From contig NZ_WXYN01000051.1 of NCBI RefSeq assembly GCF_016881065.1, forward strand, positions 794,629 to 858,628: DNA of 64,000 nt. The letters are read 5' to 3'. This DNA is from Planococcus soli (lineage in GTDB: Bacteria; Bacillota; Bacilli; Bacillales_A; Planococcaceae). Positions 1 to 8,372 of this stretch are shown here, one piece after another (within the stretch, counting starts at the first letter, position 1; each line of letters opens with the position of its first letter). The position numbers and the translations under genes are program-made. Below the pieces are notes generated by a model. That model searched no databases. It was not told the origin of the DNA and saw only the letters and a program-made list of their open reading frames with translations.

Positions 1-268
1 TCAAACAGTATCGCGTAGATAAATAATAGAGCGTAATAAAGATATGGACTATACGCAATCATACAGATTCCAAAAACAACAACCGCAAGCACTTTATACC
101 GGTCATTCGGCAAATACCAAATAAGAACTAACGACAGGATAAAGAAAAAGGTCGAGTAGAGAAACCCATAAGTTGAAACACCAATACTGGCACTGCCATA
201 GAGATTGAGCAAATGATAACAGCTAATACATGGCCGCTAATGAACGGTTCTTTCTCTTCCGCATTCAT
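1..268 (-). pseudogene. Membrane protein gene, frameshifted and cut by the window edge
   Basis: A minus-strand start at 266-268 follows an AGAGGTG-like site, 21 bases after the stop of the next gene, so the two would form one transcript. The first frame reads MNAEEKEPFISGHVLAVI and then meets a stop at 128-130. From about position 214 down to base 1 a different frame is open and reads like a real multi-spanning membrane protein (GSASIGVSTYGFLYSTFFF, then further hydrophobic stretches). The simplest reading is one membrane protein with a single indel near 195-215, either a true mutation or a sequencing error. The 3' end lies outside the window. Family not recognised. Confidence 0.5.
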
Positions 269-289
269 TACATTCACCTCTTCTTTCGA

Positions 290-925
290 TTAACGGAGAG
301 CTGTCCCTTTACTGCCGTATTTTTTGACGGCCCAATTCCCGGTGAATGCAAATATCGGGACACCTAAAATCACTACAGTGGTTTCTATCAAATCGAAATA
401 CAGGAAAGATGTCAGTGTGTTATCCACCCAGCGGTAAACAATCACCGCCCCGTAAGAAAAGAGAAGTCCGCCTGCTGCACCGGCAACAGTTCCTGCCAAA
501 CTGAATCGTTTTGTATCGTATTTAATGAAAAAGAGTCCGACCAGCATACAGACGAAGACCAGCACATTAAGATAAACATACAATGGTTCGCTGTAACCAG
601 AATATTGCCAAATCCATTGGTTGAGGAGCTGGAAGAAACGAACGAGCCAAAATCCGAATCCCGCCCCAAGCAGAAGGCCAAGCATATTCAGCCGTTTATA
701 AAAAATCAAAAAGACAATAAATAACAGCAGCACCAAGAACACCGAACTGTAAATAAGAAGCAGGAGAACATCGAAAAAAGGTCCAAGTGATCCTGCTTCC
801 GGAGAGGGCATCTGTACAATTTCATTCAGGTAAAAAGCGTAGGCTCCGTATATTCCGAAATTTATACTGACTGTTGCTATTACTGCAGCTACTGCTGAAA
901 CCAAGAAACGCATCAACCATTTCAT
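290..925 (-). CDS. Hypothetical multi-pass membrane protein, 211 aa
   Basis: The product has about six hydrophobic segments (roughly residues 7-30, 48-75, 80-100, 115-135, 142-165 and 180-198) joined by short loops, and a basic C-terminus (KKYGSKGTALR). The start ATG at 925 follows a GGAGATGG-like site. No catalytic or transport motif is visible and I do not recognise the family. It lies directly upstream of the frameshifted membrane gene on the same strand with about 20 bases between them, so the two were probably co-transcribed. Confidence 0.7.
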   Translation of the reverse strand: MKWLMRFLVSAVAAVIATVSINFGIYGAYAFYLNEIVQMPSPEAGSLGPFFDVLLLLIYSSVFLVLLLFIVFLIFYKRLNMLGLLLGAGFGFWLVRFFQLLNQWIWQYSGYSEPLYVYLNVLVFVCMLVGLFFIKYDTKRFSLAGTVAGAAGGLLFSYGAVIVYRWVDNTLTSFLYFDLIETTVVILGVPIFAFTGNWAVKKYGSKGTALR

Positions 926-1190
926 AGTCCATCTCCTTTTTTCATTAATAGTAACAGAGAACCAGTGTCCTTTCTATTGCATAAGCAAATATACCTCTAT
1001 TAGATGATTGCGTTAAATTTGTTGGATGATGCGGAGTGTTTTTCATTGGACATCATTGAATAATTATTATCGAACCGTATTCATTTCTCTAGTGCTGAAG
1101 AAATGGGTTACCAATTGAGAGAGGGTTTAGCAAATGCCATTTAGTGTACTTTTGTAAAATAACTATTCGGTTTGGAATCTCTAAAAAAAA

Positions 1191-1222
1191 GGGATGCCAT
1201 TTCGCTTATGAATTGGCATCCC
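1191..1222 (-). terminator. Intrinsic terminator after the 1258-2340 gene
   Basis: GGGATGCCA and TGGCATCCC form a 9-bp perfect stem with a 14-nt loop. An A8 run on the left gives a U8 tract on the minus-strand transcript, and TTTT follows on the right, so it may work both ways. It lies 36 bases past the stop of the minus-strand gene. Confidence 0.8.
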
Positions 1223-1257
1223 TTTTATTAATATATTTATCCTTATGCGTAAAGTCT

Positions 1258-2340
1258 TTATTGTTCTGTAAATATAAAGTTGATCAGATCATCCGTATTC
1301 GTATAAGTTATTCTGTCTTCATATTCAATATCGAACTCTTCATACGCTGAAAGTTCGTCACCTTTTAAGAAAATGTGGTCAACTTTAATCTCTGGTTCTA
1401 AGTGCATTTCGATGAATTTAAAAATGGTATTCAAGTCTTCACTCAAAAAAGGATTATCGGCATTAAGTCCACCTTTTTGGTAAGTGATAGATAGGACAGC
1501 AGACGTACATTTTCCATCTTCATTAGTTAAATTGCAGTTAAACCAGGAGTCAAACGGGTCATTGAACGTATCGTCATATTGGTTTCCGAAATGAAAGCGT
1601 TCATTATTCAGCCGAGCTGCTTCTTTTTCTAACGGCTTTACGACTTCATATTCGACAATTTCCAAATATCCCGTTTTTATTTGAAGCAATAATTCTTCTT
1701 TGCTTATTACTTTTTCTGGTGGTCCCATATAAAAGCTTATATCTTTTTGGTCGCCATTCTGATCAATTGTTCCAAAAATTGCTACATTCTCAACATTTGC
1801 CTGACTCTTTTTTACCAGTTCATACAGTTCGTAATAGGTATCAAAATCTTCCTCTACAAAGGTAGCGTAATTCACAGGTTTGTCGCTCTCCAGGTGCAAA
1901 AATGCAGTATCTCCAATGCCTTCTATGTAATGAAGGTGAATCGGGGCACCTTCCATTCCAGAAAAACCGAGTGCCTCAATCTCTGGAATGACGGTTTTCA
2001 GTTTCTCGTATTCTTTGTCTATTTCTAATGCAACGTTGTAATCATCCTCGATGACGGTATAGTCGTAAGGGTCAACAGAGACCATAAATTGAATGAGCCC
2101 GTCATCTTTTGGCGAAACGGTGTATTCCGTGGTAGAGCCGATTCCATACGAATTTGTTTCAATCACATCAACTTTAAATCCGTACTTTTCTTCTACATAA
2201 TCTTCAACGACGTGATTGGGTGCATTAGTGATAAGCGGGGCAAACGCGGAATAAAGTTGAATGACTAAAAGTGCAATTGGGACAACTATAATAAGTGAAA
2301 TTCCTGCTACAATGAAAAGAACTTTCTTTTTGCCAGTCAC
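1258..2340 (-). CDS. Membrane-anchored extracytoplasmic protein of unknown function, 360 aa
   Basis: The N-terminus is MTGKKKVLFIVAG followed by one hydrophobic helix (about residues 6-32). The remaining 330 residues are acidic and soluble-looking, which suggests a protein tethered to the outside of the membrane or an uncleaved signal anchor. There is no lipobox Cys and no catalytic motif. The ATG at 2340 sits behind a GGAGGGATAAG site. A strong terminator follows the gene, so it looks monocistronic. Family not recognised. Confidence 0.7.
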   Translation of the reverse strand: MTGKKKVLFIVAGISLIIVVPIALLVIQLYSAFAPLITNAPNHVVEDYVEEKYGFKVDVIETNSYGIGSTTEYTVSPKDDGLIQFMVSVDPYDYTVIEDDYNVALEIDKEYEKLKTVIPEIEALGFSGMEGAPIHLHYIEGIGDTAFLHLESDKPVNYATFVEEDFDTYYELYELVKKSQANVENVAIFGTIDQNGDQKDISFYMGPPEKVISKEELLLQIKTGYLEIVEYEVVKPLEKEAARLNNERFHFGNQYDDTFNDPFDSWFNCNLTNEDGKCTSAVLSITYQKGGLNADNPFLSEDLNTIFKFIEMHLEPEIKVDHIFLKGDELSAYEEFDIEYEDRITYTNTDDLINFIFTEQ

Positions 2341-2398
2341 AATGCTTATCCCTCCATCTTTTCCACAAATGGTTATTGCCTGTCAAAATCACTTACAC

Positions 2399-2848
2399 TT
2401 ATACCAATTTAACAACAGCCATTTCTTTGCCGAATCGGTCTCCATTATCAACAAATCTCAAACTGGCATATAACTGATGTGCACCATGATTTTCAGGATG
2501 ATAACCTACCGCAATTTTTTTCGCATTCCAGGAACTAGTCATCTCTTCGATCAATAACCGGCTTGCCTCTTTGCCAATGCCTTTGCCTTGATGCTGCTTG
2601 TCGACCATAATTCGATAGATCCAATACGCATCCAGTTCTTCAGGAACTGAATTGCACATCAAAAATCCGACAACTTTTTCTTCAGCATAGATAGCAAACG
2701 GCTTTAATGTATGTTCAAACTTTGATTGTGCTATGGAAACTGCATTAGGTTCCATGTATTGTTTTTGTTCTTCTGCCACTTCTAATTCACAGCAGGCGTA
2801 CCAGTTAGTTTCGTTTAACTCTTCAATTTTAATCGTTAATTCGCTCAT
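2399..2848 (-). CDS. GNAT-family N-acetyltransferase, spermidine/spermine acetyltransferase-like
   Basis: An acetyl-CoA-dependent N-acetyltransferase of about 149 aa. I chose the start at 2848 (MSELTIKIEELN) because AAGGAGAAAA precedes it; a longer upstream extension has no ribosome site. The acetyl-CoA loop HQGKGIGKEASRLL (motif A, Q/R-x-x-G-x-G/A) is clear, preceded by the beta-4 strand IYRIMVDKQ, and the C-terminal part NHGAHQLYASLRF matches GNAT motif B. The overall arrangement resembles the BltD/PaiA-type polyamine acetyltransferases of Bacillus, but the substrate cannot be read from sequence. Confidence 0.8.
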   Translation of the reverse strand: MSELTIKIEELNETNWYACCELEVAEEQKQYMEPNAVSIAQSKFEHTLKPFAIYAEEKVVGFLMCNSVPEELDAYWIYRIMVDKQHQGKGIGKEASRLLIEEMTSSWNAKKIAVGYHPENHGAHQLYASLRFVDNGDRFGKEMAVVKLV

Positions 2849-3145
2849 GTTTTTCTCCTTCCAAAATGGTAGGAACTGCTTAAGTAAGCAAAATTCCCAG
2901 TTAGTTTTAAATTGTATAAAGACAGTAATTATCATATTGACCATCTCAGATAAGAACTAGTTTCTATTAATCAATCAATTTTTTTGATAGTTCGATTGTA
3001 TCATATGAAAAGCCTGCGCTAATTGTTTAATGGAAGAATATTTCCAACTTCATCGTTTACTCATCGTCGGTACAGGGTAAATATTGTCATGACTCTGTAA
3101 GGGTCGCTTAATCCACAATCAATCTTGATGAAGAGGTGAGTTTCG

Positions 3146-4132
3146 ATGAAAAATGAGATAAACATAAAAAACAAACTGGGACTCGGCACAGCGCCGCTTG
3201 GCAATATGTTCAGGGAGGTTCCGGAAGACGAGGCGATGAAGACGATCCAGTCCGCTTGGGACGAAGGAATCCGCTATTTTGACACGGCGCCGTTTTACGG
3301 GGCAGGCTTGGCTGAAATGAGGCTTGGAGAAATTTTGCCAGCTTATAATCGTGACGAATATTTATTGAGCTCAAAAGTCGGCCGCATTGTGCTGAACGAA
3401 GAGGAAGAAAAAGAAGGACTGTTTGAATTTGGCCGTAAGAACAAAATTCAAACGGATTATACAGAAGACGGAACACTCCGTTCGATTGAAGACAGCTTGA
3501 AGCGTCTGAAAACAGACCGCTTGGACATGGTGTATGTGCACGACATCTCACCTGACTTTCTTGGAGATGAGTGGGTGACAAAGTTTGATGAAGCGCGTAA
3601 AGGCGCCTTTAAAGTGCTAGACCGCCTCCGAGATGAAGGAGTCATTAAAGCTTGGGGGCTTGGGGTGAACACGACAACGCCGATTGAAGTGGCACTAGAA
3701 CTTGAGGAAGCCCATCCGGACCTGAGCTTGTCAGCTACCCAATATACCTTGCTTCAGCACGAGCGCGCGCTCCAGCGGATGATGCCATTGGCGCAGGAGA
3801 AAGGCGGGGGACTTGTTATCGGATCGGCATTTAACTCGGGCGCCTTGTTGGGCGGAGACCATTTCGATTACAAAGAAATCACGCCGGACATCAAAAAGAG
3901 AGTAGACCGGTTTAATGATGTAGCACAAAATCATGGCGTGAATTTGAAAGATGCAGCGCTTCAGTTTTCTACAGCCCATCCCGCTGTAAAGGCAGTAGTA
4001 ACCGGTTCGACGAGACCTGATCGCATTAAGGAAGACTTGCAGGCATTGCAGGCAACGATTCCGGCTGATTTTTGGGAAGAGCTGATCGAGAAGGGGCTTG
4101 TTTCTTCTAAAGCTATTTTGCCAGAAAAGTAA
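3146..4132 (+). CDS. Aldo/keto reductase, 328 aa
   Basis: A TIM-barrel NAD(P)-dependent oxidoreductase of the aldo/keto reductase superfamily. Visible elements are the N-terminal LGLGTAPLGN, the catalytic Asp/Tyr region GIRYFDTAPFYGAG, the catalytic Lys in LLSSKVGR, the His in MVYVHDI and the C-terminal cofactor motif VVTGSTRPDRI. The long insertion after SSKVGR and this motif set place it with the L-fucose/D-threo-aldose dehydrogenase and pyridoxal 4-dehydrogenase branch. GAAGAGGTGAG precedes the ATG. It is monocistronic, ending at a terminator. The substrate is not determinable. Confidence 0.88.
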   Translation: MKNEINIKNKLGLGTAPLGNMFREVPEDEAMKTIQSAWDEGIRYFDTAPFYGAGLAEMRLGEILPAYNRDEYLLSSKVGRIVLNEEEEKEGLFEFGRKNKIQTDYTEDGTLRSIEDSLKRLKTDRLDMVYVHDISPDFLGDEWVTKFDEARKGAFKVLDRLRDEGVIKAWGLGVNTTTPIEVALELEEAHPDLSLSATQYTLLQHERALQRMMPLAQEKGGGLVIGSAFNSGALLGGDHFDYKEITPDIKKRVDRFNDVAQNHGVNLKDAALQFSTAHPAVKAVVTGSTRPDRIKEDLQALQATIPADFWEELIEKGLVSSKAILPEK

Positions 4133-4153
4133 ACTATTCACATAAGGACGAAG

Positions 4154-4185
4154 AAAAGGTTCCGGAGATTAAACCGGAACCTTTT
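4154..4185 (+). terminator. Terminator of the aldo/keto reductase gene
   Basis: AAAAGGTTCCGG and CCGGAACCTTTT form a 12-bp perfect stem with an 8-nt loop, followed by TTTTTT, starting 22 bases after the stop codon. Confidence 0.9.
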
Positions 4186-4327
4186 TTGTGCAAACTTCAA
4201 TGCTATACCTTTCAATATACTTTAGTTTTTTTTCATAAAATTGTTTTTAAAAGTTTAGGTAGAACGGCGAACGTTCGTAAAATGTTTTGATACGTTGACG
4301 AATGTTCTTTTCGGCCGTTTTTAGATG

Positions 4328-4371
4328 TTTTAAAGCGTTCGGAAACGTGTACTTTTACAAACGCTTTAAAA
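4328..4371 (+). repeat. Intergenic repeat copy 1, with inverted-repeat arms
   Basis: TTTTAAAGCGTT (4328-4339) and AACGCTTTAAAA (4360-4371) are perfect 12-bp inverted arms. The right half, from 4347, is GTGTACTTTTACAAACGC and on, and recurs in degenerate form at 7334 and 20952. It lies between the convergent aldo/keto reductase and isochorismatase genes. The function is unknown. Confidence 0.5.
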
Positions 4372-4423
4372 TAGGAGTAGAAATCATTAAAAGGAGTATG
4401 AGGAATTTCAGCTTAAGTTGGAA

Positions 4424-4942
4424 TTATTCCACAAACTCGATGTCGTTTGTCTCCTGCAGTGTGGCAAAACTGCTCAGTTGGCCATTATGATGGTTGATGA
4501 TTTGCTCGGCGCTCATCACTTCGGAATCCCAGGTACCGTGCGCATCTTTGGCAAGCGTCACGTCAAATCCCAGGTTGCTGGCGCTGCGTGTGGTCGCATC
4601 TATGCAGTGCTCAGTCTGGTTGCCTGCAATAACGAGGTTCTGGACGTTTTTATTTTTCAATACCTCCAGCAGCGTTGTTTCGTGAAAGGAATCCGGCGTC
4701 CATTTCTGGACAATGTCATCTCTTTCCTCGGGAGTGATGGACTGATGGATTTGCCAGAAGTCGGTGCCTTTTACAAGGCCAGGGTCATTATGCTGCACAT
4801 AAACGACGGGAACGTGAGCTGAACGTGCTTTTTTGATCAATGACTGCAGATTCTCGAGCAATTGTCCGCTTTGATGGACAGGATTGGACTGGTCGAACAT
4901 TTCGTTTTGGGCATCAATGATTAATAAAGCCGTTTTAGGCAT
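4424..4942 (-). CDS. Isochorismatase-like cysteine hydrolase, 172 aa
   Basis: A cytoplasmic member of the isochorismatase/nicotinamidase fold. The three catalytic residues are visible: Asp in TALLIIDAQNEMF (about residue 10), Lys in VQKWTPDSFHET and the nucleophile Cys in NQTEHCIDATTR preceded by VIAG. The length is normal for the small single-domain hydrolases. The metal-binding His pair of true nicotinamidases is not evident, so an amide or carbamoyl hydrolase of unknown substrate is the safest call. GAGGAG precedes the ATG at 4942. Confidence 0.85.
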   Translation of the reverse strand: MPKTALLIIDAQNEMFDQSNPVHQSGQLLENLQSLIKKARSAHVPVVYVQHNDPGLVKGTDFWQIHQSITPEERDDIVQKWTPDSFHETTLLEVLKNKNVQNLVIAGNQTEHCIDATTRSASNLGFDVTLAKDAHGTWDSEVMSAEQIINHHNGQLSSFATLQETNDIEFVE

Positions 4943-5133
4943 CGGACATTCTCCTCTTCATTTATTCATTTACCTTATTTTACAGAGGATTCAATTACTT
5001 GTATAGTGGCTGTTGTAAAATATGGAAGTAGACCGATGGCTGGGTTGCTGCCGCAACTTCGTGCGTTTCTATCTGTTCTTCTAATGACATACTTTTTAGT
5101 TGCGTATCTTTGTAATATATGAGGAGGATTCTA

Positions 5134-5711
5134 ATGGATATTATAAATTTTTTAGCATATTTGAACCGAGGAGAAGCTGTTGAGGGTGGTTCAGAGATGC
5201 ATAAAAAATGCATGAACTGTCACAGGAAGCATTAAAAATAACCGTTGAACTGAACGGCCATTATCATACTCCCGAAGAAGTTCAGGAACTGTTTTCCCGA
5301 TTAAGTGGCAAACCGGTAGATTGAACATTTGCCTTATTCCCGCCTTTTTATACGGATTGCGGGAAAAATATCAATGTGGGCAAGAACGTTTTCGTCAATT
5401 CGGGCTGCCGTTTTCAAGATCAAGGAGGCATTACAATTGGCGATGGCGCGCTTATTGGACACAATGCTGTTTTGGCGACTCTTAATCACGATATCAACCC
5501 TAAAAAGCGCAGCACTATGCAGCCCAGACTCATTACGATTGGTAAAGATGTTTGGATAGTAGCAAACGCCACTGTAGTTCCCGGTGTGGAAATTGAAGAT
5601 GGAGCTATTATTGCCGCAGGTGCTGTTGTGACTCAGAATGTACCTCCAAACGTAATTGCAGGAGGAGTTCCTGCGAAAGTATTGAAGAAAATCGAGGTAA
5701 ATCAGGAATAG
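5134..5711 (+). pseudogene. Left-handed beta-helix O-acetyltransferase (maltose/galactoside type), broken
   Basis: The ATG at 5134 follows GAGGAGGA and opens MDIINFLAYLNRGEAVEG, the normal start of a sugar O-acetyltransferase. At an A6 run (5203-5208) one A is missing: adding it restores MHELSQEALKITVELN. A second lesion is an in-frame TGA at 5322-5324, where a sense codon is expected before TFALFPPFY. The remainder ([17 protein letters not shown], hexapeptide repeats, [29 protein letters not shown]) is well preserved to the stop at 5711. Two independent lesions argue for a recent pseudogene. A shorter protein beginning inside the helix would lack the N-terminal part. Confidence 0.8.
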
Positions 5712-5782
5712 AACGATTGCTCTCTCTTCTAAAGAAGTATGCAGTATCTCTGATTTTAAATTACTTAAATCAAGTCATATAA

Positions 5783-5829
5783 AAAGACCATGTAATTCAT
5801 AAACATCTTTATGAACACGCATGGTCTTT
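5783..5829 (+). terminator. Terminator after the broken acetyltransferase
   Basis: AAAGACCATG (5783-5792) pairs with CATGGTCTTT (5820-5829), with a second inner stem TTCATAAA/TTTATGAA, followed by GTTTTT. Confidence 0.8.
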
Positions 5830-6041
5830 GTTTTTGCTGTTTTTGGGATTCGGCAGCCAACTATTGGCTGATTTACTTTTTGAATCACTTATCGTTTTTG
5901 AGTAATTTTTTAAAAATTTATGAAAGAAGATAGCTAAACTTTGAAACCGGTGGCGAAAGCAGGGAAATATAGTACTTTAAGAGCATTTAGATTGAGTATT
6001 GAATTCAGAAAATGAAACGAAGTTGGTGAATAATACGACTC

Positions 6042-6200
6042 ATGGATAAAGTTAAAGAGTTTATTGATAAACGGTACCAAACACCAAAGGGGTTGATTGG
6101 TACTTATATCGGTGAAAAGATGGTAAGGCGACATCAACCTGAAACGTGCAATGAAGCTCCCTGAAATGACGATGGGAGAAGAGATGTTTTTCTTTTTCTT
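6042..6200 (+). pseudogene. Remnant of a class I SAM-dependent methyltransferase
   Basis: The ATG at 6042 opens MDKVKEFIDKRYQTPKGLIG, then TYIGEKMVRRHQPET, the characteristic N-terminus of small methyltransferases whose next element is normally a hydrophobic strand and a glycine-rich SAM loop. The frame then ends at a TGA near 6160. A shifted frame continues AMKLPEMTMGEE, which is where the strand before the SAM loop should come, and similarity stops at about 6190. About 45 codons remain of an expected 190-200, so this is a truncated and frameshifted fossil. The rest of 5830-6289 holds nothing else I can support. Confidence 0.6.
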
Positions 6201-6289
6201 CAATAGCATTTTTGTATACTGCCTACTTTAAAAGATAAACCCTTGCATTTAATGACTACAATAAAAGGATTGTTGGAGACAAAGCGATT

Positions 6290-6946
6290 CTACAGCCCCT
6301 TTTCCTCGAAGCGTCTTAAATCTTTCCTGTGTCCCATCGTAATCAGAATGTCGCCTTTCACCACTTCATCGTCAGGCAAAGGCGCAATATTAACATCTTC
6401 AAATCGTTTGATGGCCAGCACGATGCACCCATATTTTGCACGAATGTCCAGCTGCTTAAGGGTTTTTCCAGACATTTGGGAAGAAGCGATCAACTCAATG
6501 ATGCTGTAGTCTTTCGACAGCTCAATATAATCGACGATTTTATCAGAGTCCAGGAGGTGTGCTACCCGAATGCCCATTTCTTTTTCGGGCTGAATAACTC
6601 GGTCAGCTCCAACTTTTTCTAGAATGAGCTGGTGCTGTTTGTCTCTTGCTTTGACCCAAACATTGGGTACACCCATCTCTTTCAGCATAAGCGTACACAA
6701 AACACTTGCTTGCAAGTCTTCGCCAAAGGCAACAATGGCATGCTCAAAATTTCGCACACCTAGCGCTTTTAAATCCCGTTCGTCGGTCCCATTGGCCCTT
6801 ACAGTGTGTGTAGCAAATTCAGACATCGCATCTACACGTTCTTCTGTCAGATCCATTGCCAGTATCTCATGTCCTAAGGCATGAAGTTCCTGGCATACAC
6901 TGCTGCCGAAGCGGCCCAACCCAATAATGACAAATTGCTTTTCCAT
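6290..6946 (-). CDS. ktrC: Ktr potassium uptake system regulatory subunit (RCK protein), KtrA/KtrC type
   Basis: A cytoplasmic gating ring subunit of a Ktr K+ transporter. The N-terminal RCK domain has the Rossmann motif FVIIGLGRFGSSVCQEL with the acidic end of strand 2 in ILAMDLTEERV, and ATHTVRANGTDE follows. The C-terminal RCK_C (TrkA-C) domain, which binds c-di-AMP in this family, covers about residues 135-218. The length (218 aa) is typical. No ktrB/ktrD channel gene is adjacent, which fits the solitary KtrC arrangement better than a ktrAB operon; the KtrC rather than KtrA choice is an inference. An attenuator-like leader precedes the gene. Confidence 0.85.
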   Translation of the reverse strand: MEKQFVIIGLGRFGSSVCQELHALGHEILAMDLTEERVDAMSEFATHTVRANGTDERDLKALGVRNFEHAIVAFGEDLQASVLCTLMLKEMGVPNVWVKARDKQHQLILEKVGADRVIQPEKEMGIRVAHLLDSDKIVDYIELSKDYSIIELIASSQMSGKTLKQLDIRAKYGCIVLAIKRFEDVNIAPLPDDEVVKGDILITMGHRKDLRRFEEKGL

Positions 6947-6975
6947 CTGTATACCTCAATTCTATTTTTACTCAA

Positions 6976-7064
6976 GAAAAAAAGACCATTATAAATAGAA
7001 TGGTCTCAAGTGCAACCTAGGACCTTTCTCTCTGCAAGCTACTCTCCTTCGTAACAGATGTCAA
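6976..7064 (-). promoter_or_regulatory. Leader with intrinsic terminator upstream of the ktr gene
   Basis: On the minus strand GACCATT/AATGGTC (6984-7005) forms a 7-bp stem with an 8-nt loop followed by U7, ending about 30 bases before the ktr start codon. Upstream, at 7021-7024, a GGTC could pair with the GACC on the 5' side of the terminator stem, giving a competing antiterminator. This is the layout of a riboswitch or other attenuator. I looked for the conserved blocks of the c-di-AMP (ydaO/yuaA) riboswitch and did not find them, so the ligand is unknown. Confidence 0.5.
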
Positions 7065-7333
7065 TATATGTTTTGAAAAGATGTTTCAGTGCTTATGACC
7101 GAACCTAATTATGTCCCCAACGCATCTCAAAAAAGTGATGTGTAAGAGAATAAGTTAGTTGTACTTTTGATTATGTAGAAGTAGAGGCTTGAGTAAAAAC
7201 CAGTAATGTATAGAAGTATGCTTATAAAAAGGAAGAGGATGAAGAAATGTTCAGTACTTTGCTTATAAAATAAAGTCACTTCTCAAACGGAAAAAAATTT
7301 TTAAATGCTTTTTTCTTTTTCTTGTTTGCTAAG

Positions 7334-7357
7334 GTGTACTTTTACCAATGCTTTAAA
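7334..7357 (+). repeat. Intergenic repeat copy 2
   Basis: GTGTACTTTTACCAATGC followed by TTTAAA matches copy 1 at 4347 with a few changes and is preceded by a T-rich tract. It lies in the roughly 560-base gap between the ktr gene and the CHRD gene. That gap also holds the ktr leader and the CHRD terminator; the remainder shows no gene. Confidence 0.5.
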
Positions 7358-7447
7358 GAGTTGATTAACTATATTTTCTTCGAACAACTGAAAATAATTG
7401 AGTGAATGATGTTTAGTTCTACTAAATATCCATATGAACAGAAAAAA

Positions 7448-7467
7448 GCCGAATTTACGTTATCGGC
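7448..7467 (-). terminator. Probable terminator of the CHRD gene
   Basis: GCCGA (7448-7452) pairs with TCGGC (7463-7467). On the minus strand a run of six U follows the short stem. It lies 39 bases after the CHRD stop codon. Confidence 0.55.
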
Positions 7468-7505
7468 GAGTAGCCATAATGTAAGGTCGACTTTTATACA
7501 AAAAA

Positions 7506-8108
7506 CTATTCGGTTATCTTATTGCGTCGGCCATACATCATAATTCCGCCAGCAACTACTGCAAGCATTCCGAGCATTGTATATAGAGGGCCATTCGAGG
7601 CTGTGTCCGCCATTTCGTCGCCTTCTGTATACTCATCCGCCATTTCTGCCTGTCCCCGAATTTCTCCATCAGGATATTCTTCCGTATGAAGATTCACATA
7701 AATGTCACCAGCCACGAGTGCCATAGAGAACTCCTGCCAGCTCAAATCACCTACTAGGTCATCGGCAGTCAACGTGCCAGTCGCTACTTCGCCATCGTAA
7801 TCCATGGCTTCTTCATTTTCAAATAAGAACAATTCTACCGGCCCATTTTCTCCGGCTGCACCACTGTGCAAATGACCAGCTAGCGTGTTGTCTAAGTCAT
7901 AGGCATTTACGGTGAATTCTAACGAATTTCCATCTTCACTAACTTGAATCTGTGCATCTCCGGTTGCTTCACTCTCAGCCGCCGGGACTTCTTGATCTGG
8001 TGTCAACTCTGCCATGAACATTTGTCCCTCATGTGCTGCAAAAGCTGTTCCTGTGAAACTTGCCGCCGCAAAAACTGTAGCCAACGATAATACTGCTGCT
8101 TTTTTCAT
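7506..8108 (-). CDS. CHRD-domain surface protein with a sorting-signal-like C-terminus, 200 aa
   Basis: A cleavable signal peptide (MKKAAVLSLATVFAAASF..., cut after AFA at about residue 25) leads into one CHRD domain (FMAELTPDQEVPAAES, AGHLHSGAAGENGPV, YVNLHTEEYPDGEIRG), known in chordin and in secreted bacterial proteins. The C-terminus is MADTASNGPLYT, a hydrophobic helix and GRRNKITE. This is the layout of a cell-wall sorting signal, with M-A-D-T-A (residues 166-170) where class D sortases expect L-P-x-T-A. The divergent neighbour is a class D sortase, so covalent wall anchoring is a reasonable inference. AGGAGAGCGG precedes the start. The function of bacterial CHRD proteins is unknown. 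Confidence 0.85.
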   Translation of the reverse strand: MKKAAVLSLATVFAAASFTGTAFAAHEGQMFMAELTPDQEVPAAESEATGDAQIQVSEDGNSLEFTVNAYDLDNTLAGHLHSGAAGENGPVELFLFENEEAMDYDGEVATGTLTADDLVGDLSWQEFSMALVAGDIYVNLHTEEYPDGEIRGQAEMADEYTEGDEMADTASNGPLYTMLGMLAVVAGGIMMYGRRNKITE

Positions 8109-8372
8109 ATACCGCTCTCCTTCGGATCTGATTTCGCCTAAGGCGATTCTCTTTCTTAATACCCATAATTAGTTGAAAACAATCAATTTTCTGATAATAT
8201 TTCATATAGATAGCAATGTTTCTTATTATTTCTTTTAAACTGTTCAATAGGCTACTGTAAAAAAGCGCCGAAATAGCGCATAAGCGCATTCATAGCAGAT
8301 GAAGGTTATGAAGAGGTAGAAAAAGGGAAGAGTATTTATAATTGTTAATTTATTATAAAGGAGTGAACGGCA

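Noticed and set aside
6976-7200. c-di-AMP (ydaO/yuaA) or T-box class for the ktr leader
   Set aside because: The conserved blocks I know for those classes are not visible; only the terminator and a possible competing pairing are supported.
7506-7620. Canonical LPXTG signal in the CHRD protein
   Set aside because: The sequence is M-A-D-T-A, so only a divergent class D type signal can be proposed.
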